Positions 42,373 to 50,820 of a stretch of DNA of 64,000 bases are shown here, in pieces. The notes beneath the pieces were generated by a model that saw nothing but the letters and a program-made list of their open reading frames with translations, did not search any database and had not been told where the DNA came from. Position 1 is the first letter of the stretch; each line of letters begins with the position of its first letter. The DNA is taken from the NCBI GenBank assembly GCA_016124315.1, contig WGNW01000063.1:1-64000 (forward strand), written 5' to 3'. This stretch comes from Alphaproteobacteria bacterium (GTDB lineage: Bacteria; Pseudomonadota; Alphaproteobacteria; SMXS01). The translations under genes and the position numbers were made by a program.

Positions 42373-43758
42373 TCAGCCCGCCTCCATCATCCGAACGGTC
42401 TGCGCCTCGACCTCGGCGAGGCTCGCGCGGAAGTGCTTCAGGCACCGCCCGATCATCACCGCCGCCACCGGCGCGCCGAGGCAGTTGAGCACGGCGAGCG
42501 CCTCGCCGAGCATGGACTCGTCCCGAAACACGTAGGTGGTGAGCAGACCCACCAGCGTGGTGCCCAGCCCGATGCCGACGATGCTGCTGCAGAACAGGTA
42601 GAGCGAGGCGGCCTTAGCGCGCATCTCGTTGGGCGTGATCGACAGCATCGCGGCGCCGGCGAGTCCGGCGGGCACCGCCCCCAGGAACTGACACGGCGCC
42701 AGCGCCACCAGCGCCCATCCTTCTGAGGGCGCCGCCAGGAACGCCAGCGCGGCGCAGGGCGCCAGCGGCGCCGTGCACAGCAGGCTGGCGCGCAGCGGCG
42801 CGTCGGTGTGACCGGCCAGGCTCAGCCGCCCCGACAGCCAGCCGCCGAAGAAGGCGCCCGCGGTGCCGAAGATCGTCACCACGACGCCGTAGCCGGCGCC
42901 CGCCTCGGTCTGGTGGACGCCGAACGCGCGCACCAGGTATTGCACCACCCAGCCGAAATTGGCGTAGGCGATCATCACCAGGATGGTGAAGCTGCCGATC
43001 AGCAGCCCGAAGGTGCGGCGGTGCGCCAGCAGGAAGCGGCCGAAGGCGGCAAGCTGGGCGCGACTTCCGGTGGACGCTGCGTCCGCCATCCGGCCCCTAC
43101 GGACCGGCTCGCGGATGGTCAGCGTCAACAGCGCCAGCACGAGGCCGGGCAGGCCGACGCAGACGAACGCCAGCTGCCACGGCCGCAGCGTGCCGACCAG
43201 CCAAAGGTCGGAGGCGCCCAGCGACCGGATGGCTGCCAGCAGCGCACTGCCGAGCAGCAGCGCCAGGCCGATCCCCGTCAGGTTGCCCATGGTGAAGACG
43301 CCCATGGCCAGCGCAAGCCGCGACTTGGGAAAGTAGTCGCTGATGATCGAGTAGGCCGACGGGGTGAGGGTCGCCTCGCCCACCCCGACGCCGATCCGCG
43401 CCAGGAAGAGCTGCACGAAGCTGCCGGCGAGGCCGCAGGCGGCCGTCGCCACGCTCCAGAAGGCGATGCCGACGGCGATGAGGTTGCGCCGGCTGAACCG
43501 GTCGGCGGTCAGCGCGATGGGCACGGACATGAGGGCGTAGAAGATGCCGAAGGGCGGTCCCTGCAGCAGGCCGATCTCGAAGTCCGACAGGCTCAGGTCC
43601 GCCTTGATGTCGCTCACCATGATGGCGATGATCTGCCGGTCGAGGAACGACACGATGGACGCCGCGAACAGCACGCCGACGACGTACCACGCGTAGGCGG
43701 GGCTGGGCCAGGGCGCCTCGGCCTGCCCGGACGGGGCTCCGGAAGTGGGATTGTGCAT
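42373..43758 (-). CDS. MFS transporter (spinster-like)
   Basis: A 461-residue 12-TM carrier. The start at 43758 (MHNPTSG) gives a normal N-terminus. TM1 has SIVSFLDRQIIAIMV, the loop after TM2 holds PIALTADRFSRRNLIA, TM4-TM5 have RIGVGVGEATLTPSAYSII, and the loop after TM8 holds GWLSGRLSLAGH. These motifs (FLDRQI, GVGEA) are typical of the spinster branch of MFS, whose members move lipophilic compounds. It lies at the left side of the uptake/P450 island and 200 bp downstream of the first TonB receptor on the same strand, so a role with the same substrate is possible. Confidence 0.88.
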   Translation of the reverse strand: MHNPTSGAPSGQAEAPWPSPAYAWYVVGVLFAASIVSFLDRQIIAIMVSDIKADLSLSDFEIGLLQGPPFGIFYALMSVPIALTADRFSRRNLIAVGIAFWSVATAACGLAGSFVQLFLARIGVGVGEATLTPSAYSIISDYFPKSRLALAMGVFTMGNLTGIGLALLLGSALLAAIRSLGASDLWLVGTLRPWQLAFVCVGLPGLVLALLTLTIREPVRRGRMADAASTGSRAQLAAFGRFLLAHRRTFGLLIGSFTILVMIAYANFGWVVQYLVRAFGVHQTEAGAGYGVVVTIFGTAGAFFGGWLSGRLSLAGHTDAPLRASLLCTAPLAPCAALAFLAAPSEGWALVALAPCQFLGAVPAGLAGAAMLSITPNEMRAKAASLYLFCSSIVGIGLGTTLVGLLTTYVFRDESMLGEALAVLNCLGAPVAAVMIGRCLKHFRASLAEVEAQTVRMMEAG

Positions 43759-43875
43759 CGATCGGTTCCCGGATTGCCGCCGAGGCGGGCGCGGGGCTGG
43801 CGGACGGCGAGCCCGGCTTCTTCTACGCGACTTGGTCCGGCCGGCAAAGCGGATCCCGCGCGACGGCCCGAACGG

Positions 43876-43900
43876 AAAGGCGGGCGCCGAAGCGCCCGCC
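43876..43900 (-). terminator. Hairpin terminator after TonB receptor 1
   Basis: On the minus strand: GGCGGGCGC-TTCG-GCGCCCGCC, 9-bp stem with a stable UUCG loop, then TTT. It lies 59 nt past the receptor stop. The core is the same as that of the hairpin behind receptor 2. Confidence 0.65.
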
Positions 43901-43958
43901 CGATCCGCCTTCGGTGGCCCCGGCGCCGCTCGCCGCGGCGGCGGGGAACCGGTCTCCT

Positions 43959-46664
43959 CTAGAAGTAGACGCCGAACTCGACGCCATACTCGCGCGGACG
44001 GCCCCACATGGTGAAGTTCCACAGGCCGGCCACGGAGTTCGCGCCATAGCGGTAGCGCTCGTCCAGGATGTTCTTGACGTATCCGGTGACCCGGTAGCGC
44101 TCGTTCACGTCACGCCACGTCACGCTCGCGTCCCACAGGGTGCGGGCATTCTGCTGGGTGTAGATGGAGTTGAACACCGAGGTCTCGGACGTCGAGGTGT
44201 ACTGGACCGTGGTGTTCATGGTCAGCGTGCCCGAGTTGCCCAGCGCGGCGTCGTAGGTGATGCCGCCGCCCAGCTTCCACTTCGGCGAGTAGGGTACCCT
44301 CAGGTCCGACAGGTCCTGCCCGCCCAGCATGAACTCGATGTACTTGTGGTCCATATAGCCCAGGCTGAAGTCGAACCGCAGGTTGTCGATCGGCACCCAG
44401 GTCGCTTCCAGTTCGACGCCCACGTTGCGCGACTTGCCGGCGTTCACGTTGACCGTCTCCTGGGTGGTGACACCGAACGCGTTGGTGAACGGCACCACCT
44501 GGGAGCGGACCAGGTTGGAATAGCGGGTGTAGAACACCGAGAGGTTGGTCTGCAGGGTCTGGTCGAAGAACCGCGCCTTCAGGCCCGCCTCGGCGTTCCA
44601 GTTGGTCTCGGACTGGTAGCCCTGGCAGGTGGCCAGGCTGGAGCAGGTTTCGGTGAAGCCGCCGGGAATGAAGCCGGTCGAGTAGCTGGCATAGATCATG
44701 CCGTCCTCGAAGGCCCGGTAGTCCACCACGGCGCGCCACGTGAACTTGGTCCAATGGTTTTGGAACTCGTCGTGGATGCCGAAGGCGGACAGCGGCAGCG
44801 GCAGGTTGTAGGGATCCAGATCCTGGACCTGGAAGCCGTTGCCGACGCGCGAGACCGAGTTCGACTTGGCGTCGAGGCACACGCCGTTGACGGTCCGCTG
44901 GTCGATGAACGGCGTTTGTGCCGTGCAGGGCCCGCCCGGGTTGGCGCGGCGCAGGAACCGCTTCTGGTCGTAGGTGTAGCGGCCGCCGAGGGTGAGGCGC
45001 AGCTTGTCGGTGACGTCGAGATGCGCGTCGGCGTAGGCGGCGTAGGTGTTCCGCCACTGCTTGGCGCCGCCCATGGTGGGATCGTTGAAGTAGCTGTAGT
45101 CGAGATTGATGAAGCCGCGGTCGTCCAGGAACGGGTTGCCGTTGGCGGGATGCCCCAGCGCCGTGTCGGTCTGCGGCAGCAGGCCGGACAGGCCGACGGT
45201 GGCGTAGGAGATCATGTCGGTCTTGTCGTAAGCGTAGGACAGACCGGCGACGAAGTTGAAGGGGCCGTCGAAGGTGGTGGACGCCCGCAGCTCGATCTGG
45301 GCCTGGTGGCGACGGGTGTTGCGCGACGCATCGAACAACGAATTGAACGCCTCGCCCGTGTAGGTGTCGGGCAGGATTTCCGTCATGTGCCGGTAGGCGG
45401 TGATCAGCTTGAAGGTGACGGAGTCCAGCGTCAGCGTCTGCTGCAGGTTGTACATCTCGACGCCGACCCGGTGGCCCTTGGTCTGGCAGAACGCGCTGCC
45501 GCCGCCGGGGCACTGGTTGGTGGTGCCGGTGCTGTAGGGGTCATGCTCGCCATTGGTGTGGACGCCGTCGAAGCCGAGCAGCGGGAGCAGCATGGCGGTC
45601 GGCGCGTTGCGCACGAAGGTGCCGTCCGCGAGCCGCTGGATGCCGGGGTCGACCTGGCCGACGGCCGGGGATTCGTTGACGCCCGGCACCGCTTCCGAGC
45701 GGTCGCGCAGGAACTGGAAGATGAAGTACGCCTCGTACCTGTCGGTCGGGGTGAACAGCGCCTTGAAATTGGCCGCGAACGCGTCGGTGCCGTTGAGATG
45801 CTCGCCACCGCCGTGGTTGGTCGTGTTCAGTTCGGGCGGCAGGGGCGGATTGTTCACCGGCAGCCCGTAGGCGCCGTAGATCGGCACATAGTTCGGGAAG
45901 CCGCTGGCCGGCTTGTCGTTGCGGAAGTAGCCGTCGTCGTAGTCGTAGAGGGCGGTGATGCGGAACGCCAGCTTGTCCTGCACGATGGGCAGATTGAGCG
46001 CCATGCGCCCCTTGCCGATCACGCCGCCCTGCTTGTTGCCGAACTTGCCGATCTGGCCTTCGATGTCGGCGCTGAACTTGTTGATGATCGGCCGCTTGGT
46101 GACGATCGAGATGGCGCCGCCGGTGGCGCTCTTGCCGAACAGCGTGCCCTGCGGACCGCGGTAGACCTCGACCCGGTCGACGTCGAACAGCTCGACGAAC
46201 TGGGACTGCACGTTGGTCAGCGCGAACTCGTCGACCAGCAGCACCACCGAGCTGTCCTGGGTCACCAGGATCGAGTTCTGGCCGGTGCCGCGGATGCCGC
46301 CGGCCACGGCCCGGAAGCCGGGCAGCTGGCCGAGCTGCACGCCCGGAGACAGGTCGCTGACCGCCAGGATGTCGGTGCGGAAGGTGTTCTTCAGCTGATC
46401 GGCCGAGATCGCCGACAGCGAGATCGGCACGTCCTGCGCCAGTTCGTTGCGCTTGGTGCCGGTCACCGTCACCGTTTCCAGCTTGCCGACGGCGATACGG
46501 CCCTGCGGCAGCTTATCCATATCTTCTTGCGAGACCGAGGACGACGCCGTGGACGACGCCACCTGTGGCTCAACGGCAAAAGCCGCCCCCGCCGTGACGG
46601 CGGATGCGGCGAGCGCGATCGTAGCCGCGCCGAACTGGCGCGCCAGTATTGACTTGAGGTTCAT
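43959..46664 (-). CDS. TonB-dependent outer-membrane receptor 1
   Basis: A 901-residue outer-membrane receptor for TonB-driven uptake. Signal peptide about 1-30 (ending GAAFA). A TonB box-like ETVTVTGTK (about 63-71) precedes the plug domain (about 75-185, with SQFVELFDVDRVEVYRGPQG and LFGKSATGGAISIVTKRP). The 22-strand barrel occupies the rest and ends GVEFGVYF with terminal Phe. There is no STN signalling domain and no siderophore-specific signature, so the ligand is probably a hydrophobic organic compound. It shares most of its sequence with receptor 2 at 46928-49612. Confidence 0.92.
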   Translation of the reverse strand: MNLKSILARQFGAATIALAASAVTAGAAFAVEPQVASSTASSSVSQEDMDKLPQGRIAVGKLETVTVTGTKRNELAQDVPISLSAISADQLKNTFRTDILAVSDLSPGVQLGQLPGFRAVAGGIRGTGQNSILVTQDSSVVLLVDEFALTNVQSQFVELFDVDRVEVYRGPQGTLFGKSATGGAISIVTKRPIINKFSADIEGQIGKFGNKQGGVIGKGRMALNLPIVQDKLAFRITALYDYDDGYFRNDKPASGFPNYVPIYGAYGLPVNNPPLPPELNTTNHGGGEHLNGTDAFAANFKALFTPTDRYEAYFIFQFLRDRSEAVPGVNESPAVGQVDPGIQRLADGTFVRNAPTAMLLPLLGFDGVHTNGEHDPYSTGTTNQCPGGGSAFCQTKGHRVGVEMYNLQQTLTLDSVTFKLITAYRHMTEILPDTYTGEAFNSLFDASRNTRRHQAQIELRASTTFDGPFNFVAGLSYAYDKTDMISYATVGLSGLLPQTDTALGHPANGNPFLDDRGFINLDYSYFNDPTMGGAKQWRNTYAAYADAHLDVTDKLRLTLGGRYTYDQKRFLRRANPGGPCTAQTPFIDQRTVNGVCLDAKSNSVSRVGNGFQVQDLDPYNLPLPLSAFGIHDEFQNHWTKFTWRAVVDYRAFEDGMIYASYSTGFIPGGFTETCSSLATCQGYQSETNWNAEAGLKARFFDQTLQTNLSVFYTRYSNLVRSQVVPFTNAFGVTTQETVNVNAGKSRNVGVELEATWVPIDNLRFDFSLGYMDHKYIEFMLGGQDLSDLRVPYSPKWKLGGGITYDAALGNSGTLTMNTTVQYTSTSETSVFNSIYTQQNARTLWDASVTWRDVNERYRVTGYVKNILDERYRYGANSVAGLWNFTMWGRPREYGVEFGVYF

Positions 46665-46770
46665 GGACCTACCCTCCCCGTTTTCTTCCTCATTCCGGCT
46701 CGGCGTGCCCCTTGTTACCGGCCGGTGGAAAAACGATACGAAGTAATTTCGGTTTCGTCACGGAAAAAGA

Positions 46771-46780
46771 TCAAGCGTGA
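46771..46780. promoter_or_regulatory. Shared near-palindromic operator candidate ahead of TonB receptor 1
   Basis: TCAAGCGTGA, preceded by an A-rich run and followed by TTGTTGG. It lies 107 bp upstream of the receptor 1 start. One of four related sites in this island. Confidence 0.45.
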
Positions 46781-46857
46781 TTGTTGGTTTTAAAAGCGTT
46801 GTGTACGTAATGTTTTAGACGCAGCGGTTCTCGGCCCTCCCGTAACGGCCTTACAAC

Positions 46858-46886
46858 AAAAAGGGCGGGCGCCGAAGCGCCCGCCC
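46858..46886 (-). terminator. Rho-independent terminator after TonB receptor 2
   Basis: On the minus strand: GGGCGGGCGC-TTCG-GCGCCCGCCC, a 10-bp stem, then five T residues. It starts 42 nt after the receptor stop and is a canonical intrinsic terminator. Confidence 0.85.
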
Positions 46887-46927
46887 GTAAGTTTCAGGTT
46901 GGTCCGCGCGCGGCGCGGAGCCGACGC

Positions 46928-49612
46928 CTAGAAGTAGACGCCGAACTCCATGCCGAACTCGCGCGGACGGCCCCACATGGTGAAGTTCCACAGACCCGCC
47001 ACCGAGTTGGCGCCGGTGCGATACCGCTGGTCCAGGATGTTCTTCACATAGGCCGTCACCCGGTAGCGCTCGTCCGCGTCGCGCCAGGTCAGGCTGGCGT
47101 CCCACAGGGTGCGGGCGCTGTACTGGGTGTAGAGCGAGTTGAACACCGAGGACTCGGACACCGACGTGTAGTTCACCGTGGTGTTCATGGTCAGCGTACC
47201 GCCATTGCCCAGCGAGGCGTCGTAGGTGATGCCGCCGCCCAGCTTCCAGTGCGGCGAGAACGGCACGGTCAGGTCCGACAGGTCCTGCCCGCCCAGCATG
47301 AACTCGATGTACTTATGGTCCATGTAGCCCATGTTGAAGTCGATGCGCAGGTCGTCGAGCGGCACCCACGTCGCCTCCAGCTCCACGCCGATGTTGCGCG
47401 ACTTGCCCGCATTCACGTTGATCGTCTCCTGGGTCGTCGTCCCGAACGCGTCGGTGAACGGAATGACCTGGGAGCGGACCAAGTTGGAATAGCGGGTGTA
47501 GTAGACCGAGAGGTTGGTCTGCAGGGTCTGGTCGAAGAACCGCGCCTTCAGGCCCGCCTCGGCGTTCCAGTTGGTCTCGGATTCGAAGGGCTGGCAGGTG
47601 GCCAGGCTCGAGCAGGTCTCGGTGAAGCCGCCCGGGATGAAGCCCGTCGAATAGCTGGCGTAGATCATGGCGTCCTCGACCACCTTGTAGTCGAGCACGG
47701 CGCGCCAGGTCAGCTTCGCCCAGTGATCGTGGAACGTGTCGGCGATGCCGAAGGCGCTGTCGGGCAGCGGAATATGGAACGGATCCAGGTCCGCCGCGGT
47801 GAAGCCGCTGCCGACGCGCGAGACCGCGTTCGACCGCTTGTCGAGGCAGGCGCCGTTCACCGTGACCTGGTCCCGGGCGGGCGTCAGGTCGGTGCAGGGG
47901 CCGCCCGGATTCTGCCGGCGGAAGAAGGTCTTCACGTCGTAGGTGTAGCGGCCGCCCAGGGTGAAGCGGAGCTTGTCGGTGATGTCGTAGTGACCGTCGA
48001 TGTAGATGGCGTAGGTGTTACGCTTCTGGCGCGCGCCGGTCATCGTCGGATCGTTGATGTAGTCCAGGTCGAGGTTCAGGAAGCCCCGGTCGTCCAGCAG
48101 GCCGGAGGCGACCAGCGGGTTCGAACTGTTCGGATCGACCGACGGCAGGAAGGTGATCAGGCTGGTGAGGCCGACCGTGGAATAGGCCAGCATGTCGGTC
48201 TTGTCGTAGGCGTAGGAGAGACCGGCGACGAAGTTGAACGGCCCGTCGAAGGTAGTGGTCGCCCGCAGCTCGATCTGGGCCTGCTTGCGCGTGGTGTTGC
48301 GCGACGCGTCGAACAGCGACGTGAACGCCTCGCCCGTGTAAGTGTCGGGCAGGATTTCCGTCATGTGCCGGTAGGCGGTGATCAGCTTGAACGCCACGTC
48401 GTCGTAGGTCAGCGTCTGCTGCAGGTTGTAGCCCTCGACGCTCACCCGGTGGCCCTTGGTCTGGCAGAAGGCGCCGCCGCCGAAGCACTGGTTGGTGGTG
48501 CCGGTGTTGTAGACGTCCTTCTGGCCGGTGGCCTCGACGCCGTCGAAGCCCAGCAGCGGCAGCAGCATGTAGGTCGGCGCGTTGCGCACGAAGGTGCCGT
48601 CCGAGAGGCGGGCGACGCCCGGGTCGACCTGGCCCAGCGCCGGCGATTCGTTGACGCCGGGAACGGCATCCGACCGGTCACGCAGGAAGTCGAAGATGAA
48701 GTAGGCCTCGTAGTGGTCGCTGGGCGTCAGCAGCGCCTTGAAGCGGCCCGAGAAGGAATCGGTGCCGTTGAGGTGCTCGCCGCCGCCCTGGCTGTTGGTG
48801 TTGAGCTCCGGCGGGAACGGCGGGTTGACCACCGGCAGGCCGTAGTTGGAGTAGATCGGCACGACGTTGGGGAAGTTGTTGGCCGCCTTGCCGTTGCGGA
48901 AGTAGCCGTCGTCGTAGTCGTAGATGGCGGTCAGGCGGAACGCCAGCTTGTCCTGGATGACGGGAATGTTGATGGCGAGGCGGCCTTTGCCGATCATGCC
49001 GCCATCCTTGTTGTCGAACTTGCCGATCTGGGCCTCGATGTCGGCGCTGAACTCGTTCAGCTTCGGCCGCTTGGTGATGATCGAGATGGCGCCGCCAGTG
49101 GCGCTCTTGCCGAACAGCGTGCCCTGCGGACCGCGATACACCTCGACCCGGTCGACGTCGAACAGCTCGACGAACTGGGACTGCACGTTGGTCAGCGCGA
49201 ACTCGTCGAGCAGCAGCACCACCGAGCTGTCCTGGGTCACCAGGATCGAGTTCTGGCCGGTGCCGCGGATGCCGCCGGCGACGGCGCGGAAGCCCGAGAC
49301 CTGGCCGAGCTGCACGCCCGGCGACAGCTCGCTGACCGCGAGGATGTCGGTGCGGAAGGTGTTCTTGAGCTGGTTGGCGGAGATCGCCGACAGCGAGATC
49401 GGCACGTCCTGCGCCAGCTCGTTCCGCTTGGTGCCGGTGACGGTCACCGATTCCAGGGTGCCCAGCATGGGCTTGCCGGCCGGCGTGGTCGCCTGGCTGG
49501 CCGCCGGGTGCTGCTGGGATGGGGCCGCGTCCTGCGCGGCGGCCTGGCCCGCCATGGCGGCCAGAGGCAATGCGATCGACGCGCAGAGCGCGCTACGCCA
49601 CTTCACAATCAT
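46928..49612 (-). CDS. TonB-dependent outer-membrane receptor 2 (paralogue of receptor 1)
   Basis: An 894-residue receptor with a signal peptide ending AAMAGQAAAQ (about 1-26), a low-complexity linker, TonB box-like ESVTVTGTK, a plug with VELFDVDRVEVYRGPQG and FGKSATGGAISIITKRP, and a 22-strand barrel ending GMEFGVYF. The plug and C-terminal third are almost identical to receptor 1, while loops at about 260-330 and 480-500 differ. This is the pattern expected if paralogues changed ligand preference. The pair is transcribed in the same direction with an intrinsic terminator between them. It is divergent from the P450 operon across 361 bp. Confidence 0.93.
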   Translation of the reverse strand: MIVKWRSALCASIALPLAAMAGQAAAQDAAPSQQHPAASQATTPAGKPMLGTLESVTVTGTKRNELAQDVPISLSAISANQLKNTFRTDILAVSELSPGVQLGQVSGFRAVAGGIRGTGQNSILVTQDSSVVLLLDEFALTNVQSQFVELFDVDRVEVYRGPQGTLFGKSATGGAISIITKRPKLNEFSADIEAQIGKFDNKDGGMIGKGRLAINIPVIQDKLAFRLTAIYDYDDGYFRNGKAANNFPNVVPIYSNYGLPVVNPPFPPELNTNSQGGGEHLNGTDSFSGRFKALLTPSDHYEAYFIFDFLRDRSDAVPGVNESPALGQVDPGVARLSDGTFVRNAPTYMLLPLLGFDGVEATGQKDVYNTGTTNQCFGGGAFCQTKGHRVSVEGYNLQQTLTYDDVAFKLITAYRHMTEILPDTYTGEAFTSLFDASRNTTRKQAQIELRATTTFDGPFNFVAGLSYAYDKTDMLAYSTVGLTSLITFLPSVDPNSSNPLVASGLLDDRGFLNLDLDYINDPTMTGARQKRNTYAIYIDGHYDITDKLRFTLGGRYTYDVKTFFRRQNPGGPCTDLTPARDQVTVNGACLDKRSNAVSRVGSGFTAADLDPFHIPLPDSAFGIADTFHDHWAKLTWRAVLDYKVVEDAMIYASYSTGFIPGGFTETCSSLATCQPFESETNWNAEAGLKARFFDQTLQTNLSVYYTRYSNLVRSQVIPFTDAFGTTTQETINVNAGKSRNIGVELEATWVPLDDLRIDFNMGYMDHKYIEFMLGGQDLSDLTVPFSPHWKLGGGITYDASLGNGGTLTMNTTVNYTSVSESSVFNSLYTQYSARTLWDASLTWRDADERYRVTAYVKNILDQRYRTGANSVAGLWNFTMWGRPREFGMEFGVYF

Positions 49613-49712
49613 GGGTGACTCCCCCTTGGTGTTTCCCCCTGGAGCCTTTGGAAGCTCCTTGGACGGCGGGAGGTTAAGCAGGAAAAAACCGGGGCGTCAT
49701 CTTAAAACGGTT

Positions 49713-49722
49713 CACGCGTGAC
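49713..49722. promoter_or_regulatory. Shared operator candidate ahead of TonB receptor 2 (perfect palindrome)
   Basis: TCACGCGTGA, a perfect 10-bp palindrome, preceded by AAAACGGT and followed by CTTTAGGG; 101 bp upstream of the receptor start. Confidence 0.5.
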
Positions 49723-49899
49723 TTTAGGGCCTAAGTTATTCTGGTGGTGTGACAATCCGGCAACACCATACAGGATGCTTTTTTAGGTGCGCCAGGCGCG
49801 GGTGTCCAGCGGGAATGGTTGGCGCTTCACCAGAGTGCCGGCGCGGCGCCTTCGGCCTTGACTCCCGCGGCGGCGTAGCTTCAAACTGCCGCAAAACAA

Positions 49900-49909
49900 T
49901 CATGCGTGA
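49900..49909. promoter_or_regulatory. Shared operator candidate ahead of the ABM/P450 operon
   Basis: TCATGCGTGA, preceded by AAAACAA and followed by AGGTTGAG; 64 bp upstream of the first gene of the operon. Confidence 0.48.
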
Positions 49910-49973
49910 AGGTTGAGCCGGCGACGGTTCGCTGCGCGCGACGGGGATCTCATCGAAACGGGAAAGATCGCAG

Positions 49974-50381
49974 ATGGCGACGTTGCTGGCCCATATCCGC
50001 ATCCGGCCGGGCAAGGAGGCGCGGTTCGAGGAACTGCAGGGCGCGCTGTGGCGCTCCACCCATGCCGACGAGCCGGGCTGCCGGCGCTACGAGTTCTTCC
50101 GCGGCGAGGCGGAGGGCAGCTACTACGGCCTGCTCTCCTTCGACGACTTCCAGGCGTTCCTGGTGCACCAGTCCAGCGATGCGCACGAGGATTTCGGCGC
50201 CGAATTCGCCGACGTGGTGAGCGACATCCGTATCGAATGGATCGATCCGGTGCAGGGCGCCTCGGCGCTGGCGCCGACCGCGCCGCAGGAGGCGCCGGAA
50301 GGCGCCGGGGACCTGATGAAGGAATACAGCAAGACATACGCGGTCCGCATGGCGGACTGGTGGCACGCGCTCAGGACCTAG
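49974..50381 (+). CDS. ABM-domain (antibiotic biosynthesis monooxygenase-like) protein 1
   Basis: A 135-residue ferredoxin-like dimeric alpha/beta protein. Pattern: ATLLAHIRIRPGKEARFEEL, CRRYEFFRGEAEGSYYGLLSFDDFQAFLVHQSS and SDIRIEWIDPVQGASAL, then a C-terminal MKEYSKTYAVRMADWWHAL tail absent from minimal ABM domains. Some ABM proteins are cofactor-free monooxygenases, others bind heme or act as isomerases. It starts the seven-gene plus-strand operon and is followed 13 bp later by a paralogue. Confidence 0.8.
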   Translation: MATLLAHIRIRPGKEARFEELQGALWRSTHADEPGCRRYEFFRGEAEGSYYGLLSFDDFQAFLVHQSSDAHEDFGAEFADVVSDIRIEWIDPVQGASALAPTAPQEAPEGAGDLMKEYSKTYAVRMADWWHALRT

Positions 50382-50394
50382 GGAGACGCACGGC

Positions 50395-50793
50395 ATGGCG
50401 ACCATTCTCGCCCACATCAAGGTGTTCGACGGCAAGGAAGCCGAGTTCGAGAAGACGGTGAAGCCGCTCTGGGAAGCGACGCACCGGCTCGAGCCCCATT
50501 GCCGCCGCTACGAATATTTCCGCGGCGAGAAACCGGGTCACTACTACTGCCTGCTGTCGTTCGACGACTTCCGGTCGTTCATGGTCCACCAGACCAGCGA
50601 CCATCACGAGGCGCCCGACTTCCCCTCCTTCCTGGAGGTCATCCGGCTCGAGTGGCTCGACCCGGTCCAGGGCGCCTCGGAGCTGGTGCCGACCGAGCCG
50701 CAGGACGTCCCGGACGACGCCAGCGAGCTGATGAAGCGCTATTCGAAGGACCACGCCGTGGCCATGCAGGACTGGTGGAAACGCCTGCGCTGA
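50395..50793 (+). CDS. ABM-domain protein 2 (tandem paralogue)
   Basis: A 132-residue homologue of the preceding gene with the same layout: ATILAHIKVFDGKEAEFEK, CRRYEYFRGEKPGHYYCLLSFDDFRSFMVHQTSDH, EVIRLEWLDPVQGASELVPTEPQD, and the tail MKRYSKDHAVAMQDWWKRL. GGAGA lies 9 nt before the ATG. It contains histidines (HH at about 67-68) not present in copy 1. The pair may form a heterodimer. It is followed 27 bp later by the P450. Confidence 0.8.
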   Translation: MATILAHIKVFDGKEAEFEKTVKPLWEATHRLEPHCRRYEYFRGEKPGHYYCLLSFDDFRSFMVHQTSDHHEAPDFPSFLEVIRLEWLDPVQGASELVPTEPQDVPDDASELMKRYSKDHAVAMQDWWKRLR

Positions 50794-50820
50794 CCAAGGC
50801 CGGAGACTTGTGAGGACGCC

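Larger units (their letters stand above)
49613..49973. other. Divergent control region between TonB receptor 2 and the P450 operon (361 bp)
   Basis: Contains the start signals for both units. Two copies of the TCA-N-GCGTGA element lie in it, at 49713-49722 (nearer the receptor) and 49900-49909 (nearer the operon). AT-rich runs (ATTCTGG, CTTTTTT) flank 49735-49785. No ORF with a ribosome binding site is seen. Confidence 0.55.

Noticed and set aside
44110-49618. Very long plus-strand frames opposite the TonB receptors (up to about 900 codons)
   Set aside because: They are antisense to genes with obvious receptor motifs, show V/G/R/D-biased composition and no ribosome binding sites.
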